Shown here: positions 8,537 to 17,432 of the stretch, one piece after another
Numbering within the stretch: position 1 is the first letter of the stretch
Layout: each line of letters starts with the position of its first letter
From: Rickettsiales bacterium
Lineage (GTDB): Bacteria > Pseudomonadota > Alphaproteobacteria > G027485855
Reading direction: 5' to 3'
Length of the DNA stretch: 64,000 nt
NCBI GenBank assembly: GCA_027485855.1
Contig: JAIXQD010000020.1
Coordinates: 26,451-90,450, forward strand
Translations under genes and position numbers: made by a program
The notes under the pieces: model-generated
The model's input: only the letters and a program-made list of their open reading frames with translations
Told to the model about the DNA's origin: nothing
The model's database searches: none

Positions 8537-9472
8537 ATGCTGCTCGGAACTGCCCCTGTTAATGCGCCGCAAAGCGCGTCTGACGCCACAAAAGACATGA
8601 TTAAAGACAGCACCACCGCAAGCTTCATGGCCGATGTGATAGAGGCCTCGCGCCAAGTGCCGGTTATTGTCGATTTTTGGGCGCCATGGTGCGGGCCATG
8701 CAAGCAGCTGACGCCGCTGTTGGAAAAACTGGTGCAAGCTGCCAAAGGTGCGGTGCGCTTGGTTAAAGTGAATATCGATGCCGAGCCAGCGCTGGCGCAG
8801 CAATTGCGCATTCAATCGGTGCCAACCATTTATGCATTTTTTCAAGGCCAACCGCTGGATGGCTTTATGGGCGCGCTGCCTGAAAGTCAGCTTAAAGCCT
8901 TTATTGAGCGCATTATTAAAACCACTGGCGCCAAAGCCCCTGCGCAAATCGATGCTTTGGCTTTATGCGCACAAGCCGCGCAAGCTTTGGCCAATGGCGC
9001 GGTGGCTGAGGCCGAAGCCCTCTTTGCCGAGGCCTTAGGCGCCAACCCCGAGCAACCGCAAGCCTGGGCGGGGCTGGTGCGTTGCGCCTTAGCGCAAAAC
9101 CAAGCCGAGATGGCGCAAGAGATACTCTCGCAAATTCCTGAAAATTTGCAAAACCATAGCGAAATTATTGCCGCCCGCAACGCGCTTGAATTGGCGCAAC
9201 ATGCCAAACCCGTGGGCGAGTTGCAGCTATTAGCGCAAGCGGCCGCCGATAAAAACAATATGCAAGCCCGCTATGATTATGCCGAAGCGCTGTTTGCCGA
9301 TGGGCAAAAGGCCGAAGCCATTGAGGCATTATTACAAATGGTGGCCGACAACCGCGCTTGGAACGACGAAGCCGCCCGCCAGCTCTTGGTCAAAATTTTT
9401 GGCGTGCTGGGTCTTGCGGACCCACTGATTATCAATGCACGTCGCCGTCTTTCAGGGATATTATTTAAATGA
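8537..9472 (+). CDS. cnoX: Thioredoxin-TPR chaperedoxin, CnoX/YbbN-like
   Basis: 311 residues. An N-terminal thioredoxin domain carries WCGPC near residue 51-55 (FWAPWCGPCKQLTPLLEKL). It is followed by a TPR-like helical half (about 130-300) with two repeats of the ALFAEALGANPEQPQAWAGL type. This is the architecture of CnoX/YbbN, which protects proteins from oxidation and hands them to GroEL or DnaK. The WCGPC motif is intact, so a redox-active form is likely. An alternative start at 8597 (MIKDSTTASF) fits the usual N-terminus. It leads an operon with LON-domain, Trm112 and DUF971 genes, and overlaps the next gene by 4 bases. Confidence 0.88.
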   Translation: MLLGTAPVNAPQSASDATKDMIKDSTTASFMADVIEASRQVPVIVDFWAPWCGPCKQLTPLLEKLVQAAKGAVRLVKVNIDAEPALAQQLRIQSVPTIYAFFQGQPLDGFMGALPESQLKAFIERIIKTTGAKAPAQIDALALCAQAAQALANGAVAEAEALFAEALGANPEQPQAWAGLVRCALAQNQAEMAQEILSQIPENLQNHSEIIAARNALELAQHAKPVGELQLLAQAAADKNNMQARYDYAEALFADGQKAEAIEALLQMVADNRAWNDEAARQLLVKIFGVLGLADPLIINARRRLSGILFK

Positions 9473-10152
9473 GCCAAAAAAATCTGGGGCCGCAATCCGG
9501 CAAACTGCCAAGCTTACAAAATCTGCCGCAAAGCCTGCCCATTTTTCCGCTGGCAGGCGTGATGCTGCTGCCACAAGGCCGCCTGCCGCTTAATATTTTT
9601 GAGCCGCGCTACCTTGCCATGACCGAAGATGCCTTAGCACAAGGGCGGCTGTTGGGCATGGTGCAGCCATCGGCGCCGTCAATCAATAATCAGCCGCCAC
9701 CAATTTATAGCGTGGGCTGTGTTGGCCGCATTGTCACATTTTCTGAAACCGATGATGGCCGCTTTTTGCTGACGCTGGTGGGTGTGTGCCGTTTTCGCGT
9801 GCAAGAGGAAATCGCCACAACGCGCGGCTATCGTCGTATTGTGCCACTGTGGGAAGAGTTTGCCCACGATCTTATCGATGAAGGCGGCGAGCCGCAGCTT
9901 AACCGCCCGCGCCTGTTACTGGCGCTGCGCCATTATTTTAAGGCCAATAGCATCAATGCCAGCTGGGACAGCATTGAAAACGCCCCCGATGAGCAATTAA
10001 TCACCTCGCTATGCATGGTTTGCCCCTTTGGCGCCAACGAAAAACAAGCGCTGATTGAGGCACCCACCTTAGCCGCCCGTGGCGAGCTGCTGCAAACGCT
10101 GCTGGAAATGTCGAATCTGCACAAAAACGGCGATGAGCCAGCGAGGCACTAA
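9469..10152 (+). CDS. LON N-terminal (substrate-binding) domain protein
   Basis: 227 residues matching only the N-terminal domain of the Lon protease family: LPIFPLAGVMLLPQGRLPLNIFEPRY near 22-47, and VGCVGRIVTFSETDDGRFLLTLVGVCRF near 83-110. There is no ATPase or protease part. Stand-alone LON-domain proteins of about 220 residues are common in alphaproteobacteria, and their function is not well established. It overlaps the cnoX stop (ATGA) and abuts the Trm112-like gene, so the three are translationally linked. A role in protein quality control is an inference from the neighbour. Confidence 0.88.
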   Translation: MSQKNLGPQSGKLPSLQNLPQSLPIFPLAGVMLLPQGRLPLNIFEPRYLAMTEDALAQGRLLGMVQPSAPSINNQPPPIYSVGCVGRIVTFSETDDGRFLLTLVGVCRFRVQEEIATTRGYRRIVPLWEEFAHDLIDEGGEPQLNRPRLLLALRHYFKANSINASWDSIENAPDEQLITSLCMVCPFGANEKQALIEAPTLAARGELLQTLLEMSNLHKNGDEPARH

Positions 10153-10335
10153 ATGCAAAAACATGCCATCGATTCACGCGTGCTTGGCCTTTTGGTTTGC
10201 CCACTCACCAAAACCACGCTGCGCTATGATGCCGCAGCGCAAGAGCTGATTAGTGATGCGGCGGGTTTGGCGTTTCCTATTCGTGAGGGCGTGCCAATTA
10301 TGCTGATTGATGAAGCGCGCCCGCTTAAGCAATAA
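10153..10335 (+). CDS. Trm112-family small protein
   Basis: 60 residues: [28 protein letters not shown] followed by [21 protein letters not shown]. This is the Trm112/YcaR fold, which in eukaryotes activates several methyltransferases. The bacterial members often lose zinc ligands, and here only one Cys (LVCP) remains. The start codon immediately follows the LON-domain stop codon. Confidence 0.9.
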   Translation: MQKHAIDSRVLGLLVCPLTKTTLRYDAAAQELISDAAGLAFPIREGVPIMLIDEARPLKQ

Positions 10336-10352
10336 CAAAAAAATAAACTGGC

Positions 10353-10784
10353 ATGACCTTACCAAAAACCGACGAGCCCACAAGGCCGCAAGAGCATCTC
10401 TCCACAGAGCATTTTGCCACCAATTCGGGCGGCACCACGCACTGGCCGCTTGAAATTCGGCTGCACCAAGCCGCAAAAAAACTAGAGATAGATTTTGATA
10501 ATGGCCAAAGCTTTACTTATGCAGCCGAATATCTGCGCGTAGAAAGCCCCTCGGCCGAAGTGCAAGGCCATGGCCCCAACAGCAAAAAAATTATCGGTGG
10601 CTGCGCTGATATTACCATAAAGACCATCGAGCCTGTGGGGCATTATGCCCTACGCATAATTTTTAGCGATGGCCACCAAAGCGGCATTTATTCCTGGACA
10701 TATTTATATAAACTTGGCCAAGAGCACGCGCAAATCTGGCCAGCCTATCTTGATAATCTGGCCAAAAACAACCTCAGCCGTTAA
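10353..10784 (+). CDS. DUF971 (gamma-butyrobetaine hydroxylase N-terminal-like) protein
   Basis: 143 residues. After a polar leader of about 35 residues comes the DUF971 core: WPLEIRLHQAAKKLEIDFDNG, FTYAAEYLRVESPSAEVQGHG and ALRIIFSDGHQSGIYSWTYLYKLG. In multidomain relatives this is the N-terminal domain of gamma-butyrobetaine hydroxylase. Stand-alone copies have been linked to Fe-S cluster carrier proteins. Its stop codon overlaps the stop codon of the convergent MipA-family gene at TTAA. Confidence 0.88.
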   Translation: MTLPKTDEPTRPQEHLSTEHFATNSGGTTHWPLEIRLHQAAKKLEIDFDNGQSFTYAAEYLRVESPSAEVQGHGPNSKKIIGGCADITIKTIEPVGHYALRIIFSDGHQSGIYSWTYLYKLGQEHAQIWPAYLDNLAKNNLSR

Positions 10785-11620
10785 GGCTGCTCATTAAAGC
10801 CAAAGCGATAGCTCAGGCCAAGCCCAAGGCTGAGCTGCTGGTCATCGCCGCGCTGACGCACTAAGGGCGAGTCGGCGGCCTCATCGCCCAGCCAATCATA
10901 GCCACCAAAGGCAGTGAGCGACAGCGCTTGTGCCAGCGGCATCATCGCAAAAGCGCCAAAGCCGTAGGACACCAGGCCACCATCGGCATTATATTGGGCA
11001 AGGCCAGTGCCGGCCGATTGCGCGGCGTTTATGCCAAAATAAGTTTGGTTATAATCTTGGCTGGCATAGGTCAGGCGCGGGCCCACCGAGAAACGCACCG
11101 GCCCAACATTATCGGCATAGTTTAAATTTGCATCGGCCACAAAGCCTTCATGGCCGCCAAAACCTTGGCGCAATTCAAGGCGGCTTTGCACAACGCCCCA
11201 GCGATAATCAACAAAACCACCCACTTCAAGCGTGGCATCAATATCGCCCATGCCGCGCAAAGCATTGGTGCCGCCATCGAGGGTGAAGGCGTTTTCGCCA
11301 TCTTCATCGCGTCCAAATTCTACTTTAGCCAAGGGGCCAATTTTCCAGCCATTTTGACCTGGTGCGCGGGTGACCACATTATAGCCCAAGCCCTCGGGCA
11401 CCGAGGCAAATAACCGGTCTTTATATTGCACGCGCAAATCAGGCATCACCGACAAATTGTAATCTTTAGAGCCAGTAAAGGCCGGCGCATAAAGACTGGC
11501 CGCACCCGCACTGATGGTCCAATCCTGTTGTGGTGGCCGACCTTGCGCTTGCTCTTGTGCTTGCGCAAGAGTGGTGAGCGACAAAAATAAAGATGCAGCT
11601 AAAAGCGAACGATTAAGCAT
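10781..11620 (-). CDS. MipA/OmpV-family outer-membrane protein
   Basis: 279 residues from the ATG at 11620, chosen because GAGGA lies about 9 bases upstream and a clean signal peptide follows (LLAASLFLSLTTLAQA). The mature part begins with DWTISAGAASLYAPAFTGSKDYNLSVMPDLRVQYKDR, the MipA/OmpV opening. It continues as alternating beta strands and ends in LGLGLSYRFGFNEQP. The penultimate aromatic-rich strand fits an outer-membrane barrel. MipA in E. coli scaffolds murein hydrolases; other members respond to envelope stress or antibiotics. Confidence 0.88.
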   Translation of the reverse strand: MLNRSLLAASLFLSLTTLAQAQEQAQGRPPQQDWTISAGAASLYAPAFTGSKDYNLSVMPDLRVQYKDRLFASVPEGLGYNVVTRAPGQNGWKIGPLAKVEFGRDEDGENAFTLDGGTNALRGMGDIDATLEVGGFVDYRWGVVQSRLELRQGFGGHEGFVADANLNYADNVGPVRFSVGPRLTYASQDYNQTYFGINAAQSAGTGLAQYNADGGLVSYGFGAFAMMPLAQALSLTAFGGYDWLGDEAADSPLVRQRGDDQQLSLGLGLSYRFGFNEQP

Positions 11621-11797
11621 AAGATATGTCCTCGTTATGATGATAATTGAGATAGTGCTAAACCGCATAAAGTCAAAAAAAAAATTATGCCCTACCCTGC
11701 TATTATAAAACATAAAGCCAGACCGCTTCACGGCTTTTGCCTTAAGTGTTTAGCTCTAAGGTTTTTGCCCGAGGGTATCTGCCCTAAGGTTTTTGCC

Positions 11798-12451
11798 CTA
11801 GGGTTTCTGTGAGGCCTTATTATCGGCCACGCGCTCACGCAGCAATTTTAACAGCCCCTCAACCTCGCCATTATTGCGTTGAATAACGCTGGCAAACTCG
11901 GCGCGTTGTGTGGTGGCCATGCTCACGCCTTCTACAATCACATCATGAATTTTAAAGCCGGTGGGGCTGGATTTAACCCGCCAATCAACGCCCACGGGGC
12001 CGGTGTTACGCATAATGGTGGATTGCACCAAAAACCCCTCATCGCCATCATTGCGGGTGCTTTGAATGCTAAAAGTTTCGCCCGAGTATAAGTTAAAACG
12101 ATCCGAATAAATGCGCTCGCACAGTTGGAAAAATAAATCGAGATATTCTTTTTGTTGTTCGGGTGTGGCCAAGCGCCAATAGCGGCCCAAAACAAATTTA
12201 GCAATGGTCGGTAGCTCAAAATTTTGTGCAAGCAGCTCATTAAAAATTTTGCGGCGAACATCGTTGGTGGTTTTGGGGTCGGCTAAAACTTCCAGCACCC
12301 GATTGCCCAGCTTTTGCACATACTCGCCTTGCGGGCTCATTGGCTGAACAGCCGTCTCAGCTTTTGCGGCCGGCGTTTCTGTGGCTAAAGCGCCAACGGG
12401 CAGTAACAGCTGCACAACAAGAGCAAATACAACAAGTGACAAAAACTTCAT
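11798..12451 (-). CDS. mlaC: MlaC-family periplasmic phospholipid-binding protein
   Basis: 217 residues with an N-terminal signal sequence (LVVFALVVQLLLPVGALA). The Ttg2D/MlaC core follows: GNRVLEVLADPKTTNDVRRKIFNELLAQNF, FVLGRYWRLATPEQQKEYLDLF and GVDWRVKSSPTGFKIHDVIVEGVSM. MlaC carries phospholipids between the outer-membrane MlaA complex and the inner-membrane MlaFEDB transporter. None of those partners lies in this window. GGAG precedes the start by 7 to 8 bases. It is divergent from acnA, sharing a 130-base intergenic region. Confidence 0.9.
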   Translation of the reverse strand: MKFLSLVVFALVVQLLLPVGALATETPAAKAETAVQPMSPQGEYVQKLGNRVLEVLADPKTTNDVRRKIFNELLAQNFELPTIAKFVLGRYWRLATPEQQKEYLDLFFQLCERIYSDRFNLYSGETFSIQSTRNDGDEGFLVQSTIMRNTGPVGVDWRVKSSPTGFKIHDVIVEGVSMATTQRAEFASVIQRNNGEVEGLLKLLRERVADNKASQKP

Positions 12452-12509
12452 GGGTAATCTCCAAAAGGTCGTTGCGCGAAGCCAACATATTGCACCATCT
12501 TATATAGCG

Positions 12510-12553
12510 TATAATTATGGCTTTGCTAAGAATTTTGACTACACTGTGTAGTC
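12510..12553 (+). promoter_or_regulatory. Probable acnA -10 box and 17-bp perfect palindrome
   Basis: TATAAT at 12510-12515 is a perfect -10 hexamer; no good -35 could be assigned. At 12537-12553 lies GACTACACTGTGTAGTC, a perfect palindrome with 8-bp arms around one T. It would fall at roughly +15 to +31 of a transcript from that -10 and 28 bases before the acnA start. It could be a repressor operator or a leader hairpin. Confidence 0.45.
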
Positions 12554-12581
12554 GATTCTTTTACCCAATGGGAGCCCCCTT

Positions 12582-15290
12582 ATGACAATCATTTGTGGAC
12601 AAGATAGCCTTAAAACCCGCCAAAGCCTCAATATCGGCGGACAAAGCTATGCTTATTATAGCTTGCCTGCCGCAGCTGCGGCCTTGGGTGGGGCGTCTGT
12701 ATTACAGCAACTGCCCTTTAGCCTTAAAATTTTGCTTGAAAATCTTTTGCGCTATGAAGATGGCCGCAGCGTTTCAGTGGACGACATTAAAGCCATCGGC
12801 GCGTGGCTGGCCGAGCGCAAAAGCGACCGCGAAATCAGCTATCGGCCCGCGCGCGTGCTGATGCAAGATTTTACCGGCGTACCTGCCGTGGTCGATTTAG
12901 CCGCCATGCGTGAAGCCATGCAAGATTTGGGCGGCAACCCTGAAAAAATCAACCCGCTATCAGCCGTTGATTTGGTCATTGACCATTCAGTGATGGTGGA
13001 TGAGTTTGGCAATGCGCGCGCCTTTCAAGCCAATGTTGACCGCGAGTTTGAGCGCAATGGCGAGCGTTATGCATTTTTGCGCTGGGGGCAAAAAGCCTTT
13101 CGCAATTTCCGCGTGGTGCCACCGGGCACCGGCATTTGCCATCAGGTCAATCTTGAATATCTGGCGCAAGTGACATGGGTTGATGCCGACCAAAATGGCG
13201 CACAAGTGGCCTATCCTGACACACTGGTTGGCACCGATAGCCACACCACCATGATTAACGGCCTTGGCGTTTTGGGCTGGGGCGTGGGCGGCATTGAAGC
13301 CGAGGCCGCCATGCTGGGCCAGCCGGTCTCCATGCTTATCCCTGAGGTTGTTGGTTTTAAACTGACGGGCACCATGCGCGAGGGCACCACCGCCACCGAC
13401 CTTGTGCTGATGGTCACGCAAATGCTGCGCAAAAAAGGCGTGGTCAATAAGTTTGTTGAGTTTTACGGCGAAGGCATAAGCCAGCTCAGCCTTGCCGACC
13501 GCGCCACCATTGCCAATATGGCCCCTGAATATGGCGCCACTTGCGGCATTTTCCCGATTGATGCCGAGACCATAAAATATCTGCGCTTTAGCGGGCGCGA
13601 TGAAGCACGCATTGCGCTGGTTGAGGCCTATGCCAAAGCGCAAGGCATGTGGCACGATGCCACAACGGCCGAGCCCGTTTTTACCGATACACTCACGCTT
13701 GATTTAGGCAGTGTTGAGCCAAGCCTTGCTGGCCCCAAACGCCCGCAAGACCGCGTGGCTTTGTCCAAACTGGCCAGCAATTTCCGCGAAGCACTCAGCA
13801 AAGAGTTTAAAGTTGAAGGCGCTGACCAACAAAAACGTGCGGCCGTGTCTAACAGCAATTTTGAGATTAAGCATGGCGATGTGGTCATTGCCGCTATTAC
13901 CAGCTGCACCAATACCTCTAACCCATCGGTGATGGTGGCAGCAGGCTTGGTGGCACGCAAAGCCCGCGCCATGGGCCTTAGTGTTAAGCCTTGGGTGAAA
14001 ACCTCGCTGGCGCCGGGCTCACAAGTAGTGACAGACTATCTCGATGCCGCAGGTCTTTCGGCCGATCTTGATGCCATGGGCTTTAATTTAGTCGGCTATG
14101 GTTGCACCACCTGCATTGGTAATTCAGGCCCGCTGCCCGAAGCCATTAGCACGGCCATTGAGCAAAATAAAATTGTGGCCGCCGCCGTGTTATCGGGTAA
14201 TCGCAATTTTGAAGGGCGTGTGCACCCTAATTGTCAGGCCAATTATTTAGCCTCGCCGCCTTTGGTGGTGGCCTATGCTTTGGCCGGCAATATGCTGCTT
14301 GATCTCACCACCGAGCCGCTTGGCACTGGCGCGAATGGTCAGCCAGTCTTTTTGCGCGATATCTGGCCCAGCAATGACGAAATCAGCAAAACTGTGCAGG
14401 CCGCCCTTACGCCGGCCATGTTCAAAAACCGTTATGGCAATGTCTTTGCCGGCCCGGCCTCATGGCAAAGCATCAAGGTGACTGAAAGCCTGACCTACCC
14501 TTGGGAGGACAGCTCAACCTATGTGAAAAAGCCAACCTTGTTTGATGGCATCACCGCAACGCCAACCCCGCGCACCGATATTTTAGGCGCACGGCTTTTG
14601 GCGCTGTTTGGCGATAGTATCACCACCGACCATATCAGCCCCGCGGGTGATATTAAAAAATCCAGCCCCGCTGGCACTTATTTAACCGAGCGGCAGGTGC
14701 GCCCAATAGACTTTAATTCCTATGGGGCACGTCGCGGCAATCATGAAATCATGATGCGCGGCACCTTTGCCAATATCCGCATCAAAAATGAGCTGATGGG
14801 CGGCGCTGAAGGCGGCAATACTAAGCACTACCCGTCTGGCCAAACACTCAGCATTTATGATGCGGCGATGGAATATGCCAAAACCAACACGCCGCTTATT
14901 GTTGTGGCTGGCAAAGAATATGGCACAGGCTCAAGCCGCGATTGGGCAGCCAAAGGCCCGCGCTTGCAAGGCGTGCGCGCCGTCATTGCTGAAAGCTTTG
15001 AGCGCATCCATCGCAGCAACTTAGTGGGTATGGGTATCTTGCCGCTTGAGTTTACGGGCGGCACAACCAGACATAGCCTTAAGCTAGATGGCAGCGAAAG
15101 CTTCGATATTGTCGGCATTGCGGCGGGGCTTAAACCACGGCAAGAGCTGATGGTGCGCCTCAAACGCGCCGATGGCACCGTGCAAGAGTTTAGCACACGC
15201 TGCCGCATCGATACGCTGGATGAAATCGAATATTATAAAAATGATGGCATCTTGCAATATGTGTTACGCAGCATCAAAAACCGTGGGTAA
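12582..15290 (+). CDS. acnA: Aconitate hydratase A
   Basis: 902 residues, the usual AcnA/IRP-type length. The three Fe-S cluster cysteines are visible in TSCTNTSNPSVM and YGCTTCIGNSGP. Other family blocks are YPDTLVGTDSHTTMINGLGV, GDSITTDHISPAGDI and KEYGTGSSRDWAAKGP. It isomerises citrate to isocitrate in the TCA cycle; apo-forms of this family can bind RNA. It is transcribed alone, with a palindrome in the leader and a strong terminator downstream. Confidence 0.97.
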   Translation: MTIICGQDSLKTRQSLNIGGQSYAYYSLPAAAAALGGASVLQQLPFSLKILLENLLRYEDGRSVSVDDIKAIGAWLAERKSDREISYRPARVLMQDFTGVPAVVDLAAMREAMQDLGGNPEKINPLSAVDLVIDHSVMVDEFGNARAFQANVDREFERNGERYAFLRWGQKAFRNFRVVPPGTGICHQVNLEYLAQVTWVDADQNGAQVAYPDTLVGTDSHTTMINGLGVLGWGVGGIEAEAAMLGQPVSMLIPEVVGFKLTGTMREGTTATDLVLMVTQMLRKKGVVNKFVEFYGEGISQLSLADRATIANMAPEYGATCGIFPIDAETIKYLRFSGRDEARIALVEAYAKAQGMWHDATTAEPVFTDTLTLDLGSVEPSLAGPKRPQDRVALSKLASNFREALSKEFKVEGADQQKRAAVSNSNFEIKHGDVVIAAITSCTNTSNPSVMVAAGLVARKARAMGLSVKPWVKTSLAPGSQVVTDYLDAAGLSADLDAMGFNLVGYGCTTCIGNSGPLPEAISTAIEQNKIVAAAVLSGNRNFEGRVHPNCQANYLASPPLVVAYALAGNMLLDLTTEPLGTGANGQPVFLRDIWPSNDEISKTVQAALTPAMFKNRYGNVFAGPASWQSIKVTESLTYPWEDSSTYVKKPTLFDGITATPTPRTDILGARLLALFGDSITTDHISPAGDIKKSSPAGTYLTERQVRPIDFNSYGARRGNHEIMMRGTFANIRIKNELMGGAEGGNTKHYPSGQTLSIYDAAMEYAKTNTPLIVVAGKEYGTGSSRDWAAKGPRLQGVRAVIAESFERIHRSNLVGMGILPLEFTGGTTRHSLKLDGSESFDIVGIAAGLKPRQELMVRLKRADGTVQEFSTRCRIDTLDEIEYYKNDGILQYVLRSIKNRG

Positions 15291-15332
15291 AAACGCTGGC
15301 AAAAGAGCCAGCTCTTGATGCAGTATAATTAG

Positions 15333-15362
15333 GGGGCGGCCACAAAGGCTGCCCCTTTTTTT
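15333..15362 (+). terminator. Rho-independent terminator of acnA
   Basis: GGGGCGGCC (15333-15341) pairs with GGCTGCCCC (15347-15355), with one G-U pair, around an ACAAA loop, followed by seven T. It lies 42 bases after the acnA stop. The opposite strand has no U-run, so it acts in one direction only. Confidence 0.9.
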
Positions 15363-15382
15363 GGCCGCCTATAGTAGCGCCC

Positions 15383-16372
15383 TTAGGGCACTTGTACATA
15401 GGGTGAGTAAGTCCAAATCAGCCTTGTGCGCGCCTCATCTTCGTAAAACTCGATAGCTTCAAGCGAGCTTTCAAAATTAAGATCTTTTTGCAAAAACTCA
15501 TCTTTATCGGTGCCGGCGACTAAGGGCTCGACATAATTCATGCTCAGCAAAATACGCGCATAAACGATGCGGTCGATATTTTTGGCCATATTCAGCCGCA
15601 TCACCAATGTTTCGGCCTTTTGTGGCGACATGGGAATGCCGCTTAAACTAAAAGGCTCATCCAGCCGCGCCCAAAACACATTGGGCAAAAAACGAATTTT
15701 ATATTTTACGCAAATATCCTCTTCGCGCTCGGCCATGCGAAACGCATTGACCTGCTTGATAACAGATTTTGGCGCAAACAAAAATTGCTCTTGGTCAAAA
15801 TCATATTTATCGAGCTGAATTTTAGAAATCAGCTCAAAGCCAGTGGGGAAATTATCGCGCTGGGCCATCACCTGCTCGCGCAGTTTTTCGCGCACGCGCC
15901 GCCACTGAAACTCATCATTCATATAGCGCGAGAAAATAGAGCACTCAACCATCAGCGCATATTCATCAAGCTGTGCATCATCGGTTAAATCGATGCCGCC
16001 CATACGCACCAACACTTGCATTATATTGGTGAGCGTCATCGGCGCGTAATCGGTGTTTTTTATTTGTGTGGTGGCGGCGGCTAAGGGCGCGGCTTTAGGT
16101 GCCTCGGTAACAGGCGGGGGCGCGGCAAATTCAGCCGTGGGTTTATCGGTTTGTTTTTGCAGCGTTGAGCCAGTTGAGGTTTTAATGCCTGAAGGGTCGG
16201 TATTAGCCAAAGCCGGCACAGCAAACAACAGGGCCAGCACAAAAACGAATTGGCACAAAACTAATTGGTACGGGCCAATTATCCGGCACAGGCCAGGGCG
16301 GCAATTTTTTGCATAAGACTGGGCAAGCCAATTTGGGCGGGCTCTTGCAAAATTGTCTGTTTTGGCCACCAT
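15383..16372 (-). CDS. Exported protein of unknown function
   Basis: 329 residues from the ATG at 16372, which has a strong AAGGAGAGG site 4 bases upstream. A hydrophobic signal core (FVFVLALLFAVPALA) comes only after about 42 residues, so the n-region is unusually long; a TTG at 16258 would give a normal-length signal but has no ribosome-binding site. After a Thr/Pro/Ala linker, the conserved part (about 110-329) is rich in charged and aromatic residues (IDLTDDAQLDEYALMVECSI, IRFLPNVFWARLDEPFSLSG). It ends in WTYSPYVQVP. I do not recognise the fold with confidence. It overlaps the 3' end of mutY by 94 bases. Confidence 0.7.
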   Translation of the reverse strand: MVAKTDNFARARPNWLAQSYAKNCRPGLCRIIGPYQLVLCQFVFVLALLFAVPALANTDPSGIKTSTGSTLQKQTDKPTAEFAAPPPVTEAPKAAPLAAATTQIKNTDYAPMTLTNIMQVLVRMGGIDLTDDAQLDEYALMVECSIFSRYMNDEFQWRRVREKLREQVMAQRDNFPTGFELISKIQLDKYDFDQEQFLFAPKSVIKQVNAFRMAEREEDICVKYKIRFLPNVFWARLDEPFSLSGIPMSPQKAETLVMRLNMAKNIDRIVYARILLSMNYVEPLVAGTDKDEFLQKDLNFESSLEAIEFYEDEARTRLIWTYSPYVQVP

Positions 16373-17415
16373 AACGCCTCTCCTTGTTTATGCAATTGTT
16401 GGCTCACTGTTTTTTCTAAACGCGGCAAACGCAATAGTATAACTCTAACATCTAATATAAAATGGGTAAAAACATGGCGAACAACGCCCTCAATATAGTT
16501 AGCTTTATAGCCAGCTTTTGGCGGCAGGCCCATTTCAGCCAAAATTTTTGCGGCATCAGCCCATGGCGCGCGCGTTTTTGCCACAAGCCACGCGCTGCTG
16601 GGCACTTCAAGCATACCGCCCAGTAAGCCTTGCTGCGGGCGACGGCGCAGCCAAATCTTGGCTTTTTTACCCTGGCCCAGCTCAAGCCAGACCGCCACCG
16701 CCCGCTTATAAGGCTTTGCTTGCTTTTGCACCCGCTGCGGCAGGCTTTTAGTGAGGCCTTGTTGTTTTGCGGCACAAAACGGGGCTAAGGGGCAATCATC
16801 ACAGCGCGGGTTTTTGGGCAAGCAAATGCGTGCACCAATATCCATAAGCGCTTGCGCCATGTCACCCGCGCGTTGTTTAGGGGTTAAGACCGCGCTTTGT
16901 TGCCACACAATTTTGCGCAATTGCGGCGGCGCTGTTTTTATGGCCAAAAGCCGAGAAAAAACCCGCTCTAAATTACCATCAATCGGTAACACAGCTTGGC
17001 CAAAGGCAAAGGCCGCAATAGCCGATGCGGTATATTCGCCAATGCCTTTAATTTGCCGTAACGTTGCAATATTATCGGGCATGCGGCCATGATGCTCTTG
17101 CACCAGCTGTTGTGCTGCGGCATGCAAATTACGCGCCCGCGCATAATAACCCAAGCCCGCCCATAGGCGCAGCACATCGGCCTGCTCGGCCTTGGCTAAG
17201 GCGGCGATATTGGGCCAATGTTCGATAAAGCGCAAAAAATAGGGCTGTACTGCGGCCACGGTTGTTTGCTGCAACATAATTTCAGACAGCCACACATGGT
17301 ATGGATCAGGCTTGCGCCCGTCTTTATAGCGCCATGGCAAATCGCGACTATTTTTATCGTACCAGCGCAACAAACTCTGTTGCAGGCGTGAAATCTCTTT
17401 GGCGCTTAAACTCAT
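16279..17415 (-). CDS. mutY: A/G-specific adenine glycosylase MutY
   Basis: 378 residues from the ATG at 17415. Visible are the catalytic Glu in LSEIMLQQTTV, the helix-hairpin-helix LRQIKGIGEYTASAIAAFAF, the catalytic Asp in LPIDGNLERV, and the 4Fe-4S motif C-x6-C-x2-C-x5-C (CLPKNPRCDDCPLAPFC). A C-terminal NUDIX-like domain, which recognises 8-oxoguanine, covers about 230-378. It removes adenine mispaired with 8-oxoG. It is divergent from dciA with only 17 bases between the two start codons. Confidence 0.95.
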   Translation of the reverse strand: MSLSAKEISRLQQSLLRWYDKNSRDLPWRYKDGRKPDPYHVWLSEIMLQQTTVAAVQPYFLRFIEHWPNIAALAKAEQADVLRLWAGLGYYARARNLHAAAQQLVQEHHGRMPDNIATLRQIKGIGEYTASAIAAFAFGQAVLPIDGNLERVFSRLLAIKTAPPQLRKIVWQQSAVLTPKQRAGDMAQALMDIGARICLPKNPRCDDCPLAPFCAAKQQGLTKSLPQRVQKQAKPYKRAVAVWLELGQGKKAKIWLRRRPQQGLLGGMLEVPSSAWLVAKTRAPWADAAKILAEMGLPPKAGYKANYIEGVVRHVFTHFILDVRVILLRLPRLEKTVSQQLHKQGEALWWPKQTILQEPAQIGLPSLMQKIAALACAG

Positions 17416-17432
17416 TGTGCTTATATAACGCC

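Noticed and set aside
11756..11798. Two copies of CTAAGGTTTTTGCCC with 28-base spacing behind mlaC
   Set aside because: Short, only two copies, no structure or context that suggests function.
12987..13655. 222-residue minus-strand frame inside acnA
   Set aside because: Antisense of a strongly conserved enzyme, His/Gly/Ala-rich, with no family resemblance.
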